DNA of 13,242 nucleotides, taken from contig MUGC01000048.1 in NCBI GenBank assembly GCA_002900535.1, forward strand, positions 1 to 13,242. The letters run 5' to 3'. How positions within the stretch are numbered: position 1 is the first letter of the stretch; each line of letters begins with the position of its first letter. The notes under the pieces are model-generated. The model had not been told where the DNA came from. It did no database searches and saw only the letters and a program-made list of their open reading frames with translations. This document shows positions 6,075 to 12,708 of the stretch, one piece after another. Made by a program: the position numbers and the translations under genes. Origin of the DNA: Thermoplasmata archaeon M9B1D (GTDB lineage Archaea > Thermoplasmatota > E2 > DHVEG-1).

Positions 6075-6953
6075 ATGAAAAAAACAATCATTACCATATT
6101 GACAGTTTTATTTGTTGTTTTATCTTACACATCAATTTCTGTTAGCTCAAATCATCTACTCGGTTCTAATGAACCTTCACTTGAAAATAATAATTTATGG
6201 GCTGTTTTAATAACAGTTGGAGAACCTAAACTTGATGATAAAAATGCAGGTGACCTTTATAATATTTTGTTAAATAATGGTTGGCCTGAAAGCAATATAT
6301 ATTATCTTCGAGAAAATGAAGCTACAAAAGAAGCAATACTCTCTATTTCTGACTGGTTAAATGTTCATGGCGTACAAGAAAATGATCTAGTTTTATTTTA
6401 TTTTTCTATGCATGGTGGAAAAAAAGATGATGTCCCTCCTTTAGATGAACCAGATGGTATGGATGAATTTATAGTCCCTTATAAAAACGATGAAAAAGGG
6501 GAGAATATACTAGATGAAGAGCTAACCCCAATGTTTGAAGCAATCAACACAGAAAAATTAGTAATAATATTCGAAAGTTGTTATAGTGGCGGGATGATCG
6601 ATGGAGCAAACGACCTAAAAAAAACAGGTAGAATTGTAATAACTTCTACAAATGTAAACGAATCATCTTATCCTTATTCTCTATTTTTTTCAAAAAAGGG
6701 CTTTCTTTTTGCATATTATCTAATAAAAGGTCTAGATGGTAGAGCTGACAAAAATAATGATGGTTTTATATCTGCAGAGGAGTCATATGAATATACAAAA
6801 ATTTATACAATAAAAAAATCAACAATTTACGCATATTTATTATTCATATTCCACAAAACACTCCTAAATCATATACAACACCCACAAATATATGATGGAT
6901 GGCCTTCTGAAGAAAATAACGAAGAACAATTGAAATTAATAGCTATTAGTTAG
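6075..6953 (+). CDS. Exported clan CD cysteine peptidase (caspase/legumain-like, C13/C14) with EF-hand-type loop
   Basis: The 292-residue product begins with a signal peptide (MKKTIITILTVLFVVLSYTS). An ATG at 6033 would add 14 residues ahead of it but lies before the TATA box. The catalytic pair is clear: H113 in LFYFSMHGG, after a hydrophobic strand, and C169 in FESCYSGGM, the His-Gly ... Cys-x-Ser-Gly arrangement of caspase and legumain peptidases. A 12-residue calcium-loop pattern, DKNNDGFISAEE (about 225-236), lies behind the catalytic core, followed by a HPQIYDG block seen in related archaeal proteins. Clan CD members cut after a specific P1 residue (Asp, Asn, Arg or Lys); which applies here cannot be told. 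It lacks the tail motif of its neighbours. A role in extracellular protein digestion or in maturing the downstream C25 pro-peptidase is inference. Confidence 0.85.
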   Translation: MKKTIITILTVLFVVLSYTSISVSSNHLLGSNEPSLENNNLWAVLITVGEPKLDDKNAGDLYNILLNNGWPESNIYYLRENEATKEAILSISDWLNVHGVQENDLVLFYFSMHGGKKDDVPPLDEPDGMDEFIVPYKNDEKGENILDEELTPMFEAINTEKLVIIFESCYSGGMIDGANDLKKTGRIVITSTNVNESSYPYSLFFSKKGFLFAYYLIKGLDGRADKNNDGFISAEESYEYTKIYTIKKSTIYAYLLFIFHKTLLNHIQHPQIYDGWPSEENNEEQLKLIAIS

Positions 6954-6954
6954 A

Positions 6955-6973
6955 TTTTTATAAGGACTTTTTT
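6955..6973 (+). terminator. Double T-run terminator after the caspase-like gene
   Basis: Five T at 6955-6959, directly after the stop, and six T at 6968-6973. They fit archaeal oligo-T termination between this gene and the gingipain-like gene. Confidence 0.5.
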
Positions 6974-7000
6974 GAGTTTGAACACGAGGATTCGAAAGTA

Positions 7001-7098
7001 TTTAACAAGGGTTTAACACCCGTTATAACCATATTTTTATATTATTTATCATAGGATTATCTTTTTACAAAAATTTAAATAGGGTTAACAAATGTTAA
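7001..7098 (+). promoter_or_regulatory. Promoter region of the gingipain-like gene with TTAACA repeats and operator-like palindrome
   Basis: The TATA box TTTAAATA lies at 7074-7081. Just downstream is a perfect inverted repeat, TTAACA-AA-TGTTAA (7085-7098), placed between the box and the expected transcription start. Two direct TTTAACA copies lie at 7001-7007 and 7012-7018, exactly 11 bases apart, about one DNA turn. The arrangement suggests one regulator binding four half-sites, with the palindrome blocking polymerase. The regulator is unknown. Confidence 0.5.
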
Positions 7099-7134
7099 TA
7101 TTAAAGAATCATTAGTTTTTAAGGGGATAAATAA

Positions 7135-9609
7135 ATGAAAAAAACAATATCAATAGCTATGTTATGTCTATTAGTCCTTAGTGGACTTGAATCAGGTGCC
7201 TTATCAATTATATATAACGAAACAGAGCAAAATTATTCTTACACTCTTGAATTATCACCTCAAATACAATATGAAACAATAGACACAATTAATGGTAAAT
7301 ATACAACTCTTACCATCGATGAAGAAGGATATACAACAAACATAGGTGAAGCCCAACTACCCGTATTTTATAGAATGATACAAATCCCTTATGGTTCAGA
7401 TCCTAATGTTTCAGTTCTTTCTGCATCATGGAAAGAAACAACACTACAAAACCTAGGATTACCAGAAATGATTATGCCCCTGCAACCTTCTATTTTTAAA
7501 AATCAAGAACCAACTGATGATAACTTTGTTATAAACACCCAGTACTATACAACAAATGCATTTTTCCAAACAAATCCTGTAGAAATAAAAGAAACGGGAA
7601 TAATACGAGGTCATCGATTTGCACTTGTACAAATATCCCCCGTGCAGTATAACCCAGTAACTGGTCAGCTAAAAACTGTAACTAACATAGAAGTAGAAAT
7701 CACAGTTGATAATGCAGATATGAAAAATACTAATAAAAATATACAACGTTATACAACACAAGCCTTTGAAAAAACCCTGCAACAAACATTAGTCAATTAC
7801 AATGATTTTAATACTCAACCAAGTTCATCCTTAGTATCAAACCTTATTCTTATAATTGTTTATGATGAATATGCCGATGATATTACTCCTTTAAAAAACT
7901 GGAAAGAAAGCATAGGATACACAGTTGTTGTTACAAAAACCTCAGAAATCCCTGGAGGTGCAACCACAACCAACGTTAGAAATTACATAGAGACAGCCTA
8001 TAACGACTGGCCGGTTCCACCTGGATTCGTTTTACTTGTTGGTGATACTGGACAGATACCTGCATTTACTGGAGATGCTTCAAATACTGCCACAGATTTA
8101 TATTACGCAGCTGTAGATGGAACAGATTATTTTGCTGATATCTACATTGGACGATTCCCTGCAAATCAACCATCACATGTGACTGCTATGGTCGATAAAA
8201 CCATCGCCTATGAATCAGGAGACTGGGCAAATACTGATTTTATAGAAAAAGGTGCATTTATGGCAGGTAATGATAACTATCAAATAACTGAAGGAACACA
8301 TGACTATGTTATATCCTCATATTTTGAGCCTCATGATATGGTCTGTGATAAATTATATGAGGTTACCTATGGAGCAACTACAAACGATGTGCGAATGGCT
8401 TTAAACGATGGACGAGTAATTGCGATTTACTCTGGACATGGCAGTACAACATCCTGGGCTGATGGACCACCATTCTCCCAAAGTGATGTCATGGGTTTAA
8501 CCAATATAAACATGCTTTCCTTTGTCTGTAGCCACGCCTGTGTCACAGGTAGTTATAATATTGGTGAATGCTTTGGTGAAACATGGATACGTGCCCCTAA
8601 TAAAGGAGCAATAATTTTTTGGGGTTCATCTGCAAATACCTTATGGGATGAAGATGATATCTTAGAAAAAAAGACATTGGCAGACTATTACAATTACGAA
8701 TCTGTGGGCGGTATGACTGAAACCGGGAAATTAGGACTATACTCTTATTATGGCGGAGGAGGATATACAAAATACTACTTTGAATGCTACAACATCTTTG
8801 GAGATCCCTCAATCATCATCGGACTTTCTTGGACTGGTGGTGGAGGAGGAGGTGGAGGAGGTGGTGATGAACCTAATTGGATACCACCTCGTGTTGGTAT
8901 TAACACACCTCGAAAAAATGATGAAATAAATGGTACAGTAACAATCTCTGGATATTCCTATGGAATTGAAGGACCAATTAGATACGTATTAATAAAAATA
9001 GGAGATAGCAACTATTTAAAACCAAAAGGTCTTGAAGATTGGTCATACATTTGGAATACTACTACACTACCAGATGGAGAAGTTTTACTTCAGGCAGTAA
9101 GCATCGACAGCCATGGACATCAATCAGGATTTGATTATGTAAACGTGATTGTAAAAAATATAATCCCAGAAATACCAAAAATACCTGATTTAACAAGTAA
9201 TGGAACATTAAATTGGACTAAAGTAAAAGCAGGAACCATGGTAAATGGTACCTTTAACATATCAAACGCGGGTGATAACGAATCAACACTTAACTGGGAA
9301 GTGACCGAATACCCATTAGATTGGGGACGATGGACTATCAACCCCACAACAGGAGAAAGCTTAACCCCTGAACAAGGAATTATAAACATTAAGGTTACTG
9401 TCGAGGCTCCCAACGTAAGTGAAGAAAACTTTACCGGCCAGATAAAAATAGTAAATACCGACAACAACTCTGATTTCGAAATCATCGATGTATTTCTATC
9501 AACAAATAAATCTAAATCACGAGGAGTTAAATACCCAGGTTTATTCAAATTATTTAGCTTCTTGGAATCTTTTCCTTTCTTTGAAAAACTACTAAAACAA
9601 ATAGTATAA
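7135..9609 (+). CDS. Exported gingipain-like cysteine peptidase (C25) with propeptide, Ig-like domains and C-terminal tail motif
   Basis: This 824-residue protein has a signal peptide (1-24), a gingipain-type propeptide (about 35-200), and a C25 catalytic domain (about 235-560). H435 in IYSGHGS and C469 in CSHACVTGSY are the catalytic dyad; LLVGDTGQIP, DLYYAAVDG and DIYIGRFPA mark the family fold. The end of the domain, YNIFGDPSI, is also typical. A run of ten glycines (568-577) links to an Ig-like domain (about 585-680), a second beta-sandwich (about 690-790) and a tail ending FLESFPFFEKLLKQIV. C25 enzymes are secreted zymogens that cleave after Arg or Lys. Gingipain-type peptidases have been reported in marine-sediment MBG-D archaea as detrital-protein degraders. 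AGGGGA at 7122-7127 is the likely weak ribosome site. ATG at 7135 fits the signal peptide. Confidence 0.92.
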   Translation: MKKTISIAMLCLLVLSGLESGALSIIYNETEQNYSYTLELSPQIQYETIDTINGKYTTLTIDEEGYTTNIGEAQLPVFYRMIQIPYGSDPNVSVLSASWKETTLQNLGLPEMIMPLQPSIFKNQEPTDDNFVINTQYYTTNAFFQTNPVEIKETGIIRGHRFALVQISPVQYNPVTGQLKTVTNIEVEITVDNADMKNTNKNIQRYTTQAFEKTLQQTLVNYNDFNTQPSSSLVSNLILIIVYDEYADDITPLKNWKESIGYTVVVTKTSEIPGGATTTNVRNYIETAYNDWPVPPGFVLLVGDTGQIPAFTGDASNTATDLYYAAVDGTDYFADIYIGRFPANQPSHVTAMVDKTIAYESGDWANTDFIEKGAFMAGNDNYQITEGTHDYVISSYFEPHDMVCDKLYEVTYGATTNDVRMALNDGRVIAIYSGHGSTTSWADGPPFSQSDVMGLTNINMLSFVCSHACVTGSYNIGECFGETWIRAPNKGAIIFWGSSANTLWDEDDILEKKTLADYYNYESVGGMTETGKLGLYSYYGGGGYTKYYFECYNIFGDPSIIIGLSWTGGGGGGGGGGDEPNWIPPRVGINTPRKNDEINGTVTISGYSYGIEGPIRYVLIKIGDSNYLKPKGLEDWSYIWNTTTLPDGEVLLQAVSIDSHGHQSGFDYVNVIVKNIIPEIPKIPDLTSNGTLNWTKVKAGTMVNGTFNISNAGDNESTLNWEVTEYPLDWGRWTINPTTGESLTPEQGIINIKVTVEAPNVSEENFTGQIKIVNTDNNSDFEIIDVFLSTNKSKSRGVKYPGLFKLFSFLESFPFFEKLLKQIV
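8836..8865 (+). repeat. Ten-glycine linker repeat
   Basis: Ten consecutive GGN codons join the peptidase domain to the Ig-like domains. It is a flexible spacer at protein level; only GGT and GGA codons are used, in mixed order, so it is not a pure microsatellite but could still vary in length between strains. Confidence 0.7.
9511..9606 (+). other. C-terminal tail motif of the gingipain-like peptidase
   Basis: Encodes the last 32 residues: SKSRG, spacer, then FLESFPFFEKLLKQIV. It aligns with the tail of the propeller/PKD protein over KSK and E-[NS]-F-P-x4-[IL]-L-K-Q, although the preceding domains are unrelated. The tail follows a beta-sandwich directly and has no transmembrane span. Confidence 0.6.
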
Positions 9610-9626
9610 AACCAAACCCTAAACTC

Positions 9627-9637
9627 TTTTTATTTTT
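9627..9637 (+). terminator. T-run terminator after the gingipain-like gene
   Basis: Two runs of five T separated by one A, 18 bases after the stop codon. The following stretch to the tRNA (about 120 bases) is AT-rich and shows no gene. Confidence 0.5.
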
Positions 9638-9757
9638 ATAAATTACTTTTTATGATATTGAACAATTGTTACCCATATTTTAAATTGAAAATAAAAATAG
9701 ATTAATTTAGTTCCAAAGTGTTACGAAATAAGCATTTTTTTCTGCTGTAGAATAGTA

Positions 9758-9831
9758 TGGACTTGTCGGGATTTGAACCCGAGGCCTCCTCCATGCCAAG
9801 GAGGCGATCTTCCGAGCTGATCTACAAGCCC
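9758..9831 (-). tRNA. tRNA-Ala (anticodon GGC)
   Basis: A full 74-base cloverleaf reads on the minus strand. The acceptor stem is GGGCTTG/CAAGTCC, the D-stem GATC/GATC, the anticodon stem CCTCC/GGAGG with loop TTGGCAT, and the T-stem TCGGG/CCCGA with loop TTCAAAT. The anticodon GGC (9797-9795) decodes GCC and GCU alanine codons. The third acceptor pair is G3-U70, the identity element for alanyl-tRNA synthetase, which confirms the assignment independently. There is no intron. The discriminator is A73 and CCA is not encoded, so it must be added by the CCA-adding enzyme. Confidence 0.97.
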
Positions 9832-9860
9832 AAAAACAAGCGGCACATAACAAAGAGATG

Positions 9861-9870
9861 CAAATAAAAC
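9861..9870 (-). promoter_or_regulatory. Likely TATA box of the tRNA-Ala gene
   Basis: GTTTTATTTG on the minus strand is centred about 34 bases before the mature tRNA 5' end, allowing a start a few bases upstream of the tRNA. It lies inside the longer reading of the divergent methyltransferase gene, another reason to prefer that gene's later start. Confidence 0.35.
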
Positions 9871-9920
9871 TTACGGACAAAAACTCTTATCTAACACCGA
9901 CATTATTTAAAAATTTAAAA

Positions 9921-10529
9921 ATGAAAAAAAAAGAATTAGAAATATTCTTACAAAAAATACCGGATTTTGAAAAACCAAAACCAGAGCTAGAGCAATATAC
10001 TACTCCAGCAGAGATAGCAGCAGATATCATTTTTATTGCATTTCAATTTGGAGATATTGAAAATAAAAAAATATTGGATCTTGGATGCGGTACAGGTATT
10101 TTCTCATTTGGCGCAGCAATTACTGGTGCAAAGAAAGTAATTGGAATTGACATTGATAAAAATGCAATAAAAAACGCAAAAGCCTTTGCTAAAAAAATCA
10201 ATTTTGAAATTAATTTTAAAATACAAAATATAAAAGATGTTCGAACCATATGTGACACAGTTATAATGAACCCGCCATTTGGCGCACAAAAAAGTAATTT
10301 AAAAGCTGATAGAAAATTCATTGAAAAAGGATTTGAACTTTCAAAGGTCATCTATTCAATTCATCTTTCAAAGACAATTCCCTTCATAGAAAAAATGATA
10401 TCATCTCTTGATGGAAGTATAAATTTTTCAAAAAAATATTCTTTTAAAATGAAACATTCACTGGATTTTCATGAAAAGAAAATGAAAATATTCGATGTAA
10501 CTTTACTAAGAATTCTTACAAAAAGGTAA
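9921..10529 (+). CDS. METTL5-type RNA N6-adenine methyltransferase (COG2263)
   Basis: From ATG at 9921 the product is 202 residues, the usual family length. The N-terminus MKKKELEIFLQKIPDFEKPK leading into LEQYTTP (23-29) is the typical family opening. SAM-binding motif I is LDLGCGTG (about 52-59), the ribose-binding acidic strand is GIDID, and the catalytic NPPF (117-120) marks an amino-methyltransferase acting on adenine. Human METTL5 makes m6A at 18S rRNA A1832; the archaeal relatives are presumed small-subunit rRNA methylases, though this is less established. An ATG at 9858 would add 21 poorly family-like residues and overlap the presumed promoter of the divergent tRNA. The later start leaves an 89-base head-to-head promoter space. 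No clear ribosome site precedes either start. Confidence 0.87.
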   Translation: MKKKELEIFLQKIPDFEKPKPELEQYTTPAEIAADIIFIAFQFGDIENKKILDLGCGTGIFSFGAAITGAKKVIGIDIDKNAIKNAKAFAKKINFEINFKIQNIKDVRTICDTVIMNPPFGAQKSNLKADRKFIEKGFELSKVIYSIHLSKTIPFIEKMISSLDGSINFSKKYSFKMKHSLDFHEKKMKIFDVTLLRILTKR

Positions 10530-10537
10530 TTAATAGG

Positions 10538-10544
10538 TTTTTTT
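10538..10544 (+). terminator. T-run terminator before the uL15 promoter
   Basis: Seven T begin nine bases after the methyltransferase stop. This isolates the following ribosomal-protein transcript from the upstream gene. Confidence 0.5.
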
Positions 10545-10590
10545 ATCTGGGTTTAAAATCTTAATAGATAATACTAAGGTAAGTTATCCG

Positions 10591-10637
10591 AAAGTATAAT
10601 AATATATTACTTTATCTGCCTTTGACCTATATATAGA
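10591..10637 (+). promoter_or_regulatory. Promoter of rpl15-secY-adkA
   Basis: A good TATA box, CTATATATAG (10628-10637), lies about 27-36 bases before the TTG start and would give a leader of only a few bases. Directly upstream is an imperfect inverted repeat, AAAGTA (10591-10596) and TACTTT (10608-10613) around an AT centre, a possible activator or repressor site. Confidence 0.55.
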
Positions 10638-10663
10638 TAAAAAATAAAGGATAGTGATTTAAA

Positions 10664-11146
10664 TTGGCGCGAACAAAAACAAAGAGATTCAGAGGATCCA
10701 TGACTCATGGTAGAGGGAAAAAAGGAGGTCGTGGCGCAGGTCTTCGTGGTGGAAGAGGTAATGCCGGTCTATGCAAACATAAATTTATGTACATGAATAA
10801 ATACATGCCAGATCATTATGGCAGTCACGGTTTTAAAAGACCTCAAAGTATTATAAAAAAGGATAAAATTATAAACGTCGGTCAGCTTGAGGACTTATTT
10901 CCTGGTAAAAAAGATATTGATTTGACAAAGGAAAAATATGACAAGCTTCTTGGCGGCGGAAATATAAAAACTAAAATCAAAGTAAAAGTTGATAGCGCCT
11001 CTGAAAAAGCTGTAAAAAAAATTGAGGATAAAGGCGGTGAAGTAATACTTCCTGAGGAAAAATTTGTTGAACAAACTTCTGATAAGTCCGGTGAGGAAAA
11101 AACCGAGGAAGCAATAGAAGAACATAATGAGAATAAAAAAGACTGA
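10664..11146 (+). CDS. rpl15: Large-subunit ribosomal protein uL15
   Basis: The 160-residue product carries the archaeal/eukaryal uL15 signature: basic, Gly/Arg-rich N-terminus KTKRFRGSMTHGRGKKGGRG, then GLRGGRGNAGLCKHKFMYM and PDHYGSHGFKRP (about 49-60). It binds 23S rRNA and is needed in late 50S assembly. Translation begins at TTG (10664), since an in-frame TGA stands three codons before it and the sequence after it matches the family's usual start; AAAGGA at 10646-10651 may help. The last 30 residues form an acidic Glu-rich tail (SGEEKTEEAIEEHNENKKD) likely disordered and not part of the conserved fold. The gene lies 12 bases ahead of secY. uL30 and uS5, its usual upstream neighbours, are absent here. 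Confidence 0.95.
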   Translation: MARTKTKRFRGSMTHGRGKKGGRGAGLRGGRGNAGLCKHKFMYMNKYMPDHYGSHGFKRPQSIIKKDKIINVGQLEDLFPGKKDIDLTKEKYDKLLGGGNIKTKIKVKVDSASEKAVKKIEDKGGEVILPEEKFVEQTSDKSGEEKTEEAIEEHNENKKD

Positions 11147-11158
11147 TTTAGGTGAAAA

Positions 11159-12691
11159 ATGGCAGAGGAAAAAAAGAGTCGGTTGTTTGCCTTAAAGCCA
11201 ATTATTGAACGATGGCCTGCTGTTTCAAAACCTGAAGGTCACGTTAATTTTAGAACAAAAATCTTATGGACTTTACTCTGTTTAATTCTTTACTATATTT
11301 TAACTAATATTACTATTTATGGACTTCAAAAACAATATATAGATTTGTTTGCGAATTATCGTTTCATAATGGCTGGTGCATCTGGTAGCATCATGCATCT
11401 TGGTATAGGCCCCATTGTTACTGCATCAATTATTTTACAGTTGTTTACTGGTGCAAAAATAATAAAGCTTGATTTAACTAAAAAAGAAGATAAAGCAATT
11501 TATCAGGGTTCTCAGAAAATCCTTGTTATTGTCATGATTATTGTTGAGGCTATACCTCAGATTTTTGGTTATCTCCAACCAAGTGATGCCTTTGTTGCAA
11601 GTGTAGGTGGATGGGCAAGTACTATTATTGTAATTCAGTTAGTTATTGGAGCTCTTATTGTATTTTTCATGGATGAATTAATATCCAAATGGGGTATTGG
11701 TTCAGGTATTTCTTTATTTATTGCAGCTGGTGTTTCACAGGCAATTTTTACAGGACTTTTCAACTGGTTGCCTGTTGGCGGAGGAGTATTAAGTCTTAGT
11801 AATCCGCCTGCAGGTTGTATCCCCGGTACTTTTTATATTGCTACAAATGCAAATCTTGGTGAACTTGTAGGGGGATATTATCAAATGATGTTTATCGGTA
11901 ACTCATCATTTCAAAATGCAATAGTTCCCCTTCTAGGTACTATTTTTATATTTTTCTTAGTCACATATGCTGAATCTAGTCGTATAGAACTTCCTCTTGC
12001 ACATGGAAAAGTTCGTGGTGCACGTGGAAGGTATCCAATTCGTTTGATTTATGCTTCAAACATTCCTGTAATTTTAATGTCAGCACTTCTAGCAAATATT
12101 AACATGTTTGCAATGTTGATTTATAGAGCAGGTAATTCAATTCCTATCTTAGGTGGACAATGGTGGCTTGGTAAGTATGACCTTACTCAAAGTACACAAC
12201 CACTCATGGGAGGTGCATGGTATTTATCAAATCCTGGTGGAGTTAATCAATGGCTTATACCTATTATTGGTGGAAGTTCAGATGGATTACATGACCCGCA
12301 TCAATATGCCCTAAAAGTTATAATTTATATGACGATTCTCATCGGTGGTTCGATATTATTTGCTAAGTTTTGGATAGAAACTACAGATATGGGACCCTCA
12401 GCTGTTGCAAGACAAATACAAAGTAGTGGTATGCAAATTCCAGGTTTTAGGCGTGACCCACGAGTGTTACGTAAAGTTCTCGAAAGATATATTCCGGTGG
12501 TGACAGTTATTGGTGGAATGGCCGTAGGAGCTCTTGCAGGCTTCGCGGATATGGTTGGAACTGTTGGAAACGCTAGTGGAACGGGACTATTGCTAACTGT
12601 AGGTATTATTATAAGATTATATGAGGACATTGCAAAAGAACAAGCAATGGAAATGCACCCGGTACTTAGAGGATTCTTTGGAAACGAGTAA
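11159..12691 (+). CDS. secY: Protein translocase subunit SecY (Sec61 alpha)
   Basis: SecY is the channel of the Sec translocon, working with SecE and Sec61-beta to export or insert proteins; here it would pass the signal-peptide proteins encoded upstream. The 510-residue product has about ten transmembrane segments. Key regions are the plug and following helix (about 72-100, GASGSIMHLGIGPIVTAS), and the ribosome-facing loops at 271-298 (ESSRIELPLAHGKVRGARGR) and 404-440 (FWIETTDMGPSAVARQIQ, IPGFRRDPR). It is longer than Methanocaldococcus SecY (about 436 residues); the extra length seems to lie in the external loops at about 203-250 and 325-380. AGGTGA at 11150-11155 is a ribosome site close to the ATG. 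The gene is co-transcribed with rpl15 and adkA. Confidence 0.95.
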   Translation: MAEEKKSRLFALKPIIERWPAVSKPEGHVNFRTKILWTLLCLILYYILTNITIYGLQKQYIDLFANYRFIMAGASGSIMHLGIGPIVTASIILQLFTGAKIIKLDLTKKEDKAIYQGSQKILVIVMIIVEAIPQIFGYLQPSDAFVASVGGWASTIIVIQLVIGALIVFFMDELISKWGIGSGISLFIAAGVSQAIFTGLFNWLPVGGGVLSLSNPPAGCIPGTFYIATNANLGELVGGYYQMMFIGNSSFQNAIVPLLGTIFIFFLVTYAESSRIELPLAHGKVRGARGRYPIRLIYASNIPVILMSALLANINMFAMLIYRAGNSIPILGGQWWLGKYDLTQSTQPLMGGAWYLSNPGGVNQWLIPIIGGSSDGLHDPHQYALKVIIYMTILIGGSILFAKFWIETTDMGPSAVARQIQSSGMQIPGFRRDPRVLRKVLERYIPVVTVIGGMAVGALAGFADMVGTVGNASGTGLLLTVGIIIRLYEDIAKEQAMEMHPVLRGFFGNE

Positions 12692-12708
12692 GAAAAGGCG
12701 ATCTTTTT

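Noticed and set aside
7007..7029. GGGTTTAACACCC with GTTATAAC considered as a terminator hairpin
   Set aside because: The stem is only four pairs and no T-run follows; the oligo-T runs at 6955-6973 already explain termination.
8836..8865. Glycine-codon tract considered as a slippage or phase-variation site
   Set aside because: Each unit is three bases and codons are mixed GGT/GGA, so length changes would stay in frame; it serves as a domain linker.
9135..9548. 137-codon open frame on the minus strand opposite the end of the gingipain-like gene
   Set aside because: It is antisense to a well-supported coding sequence with recognisable Ig-like domains and tail motif, and its translation resembles no family.
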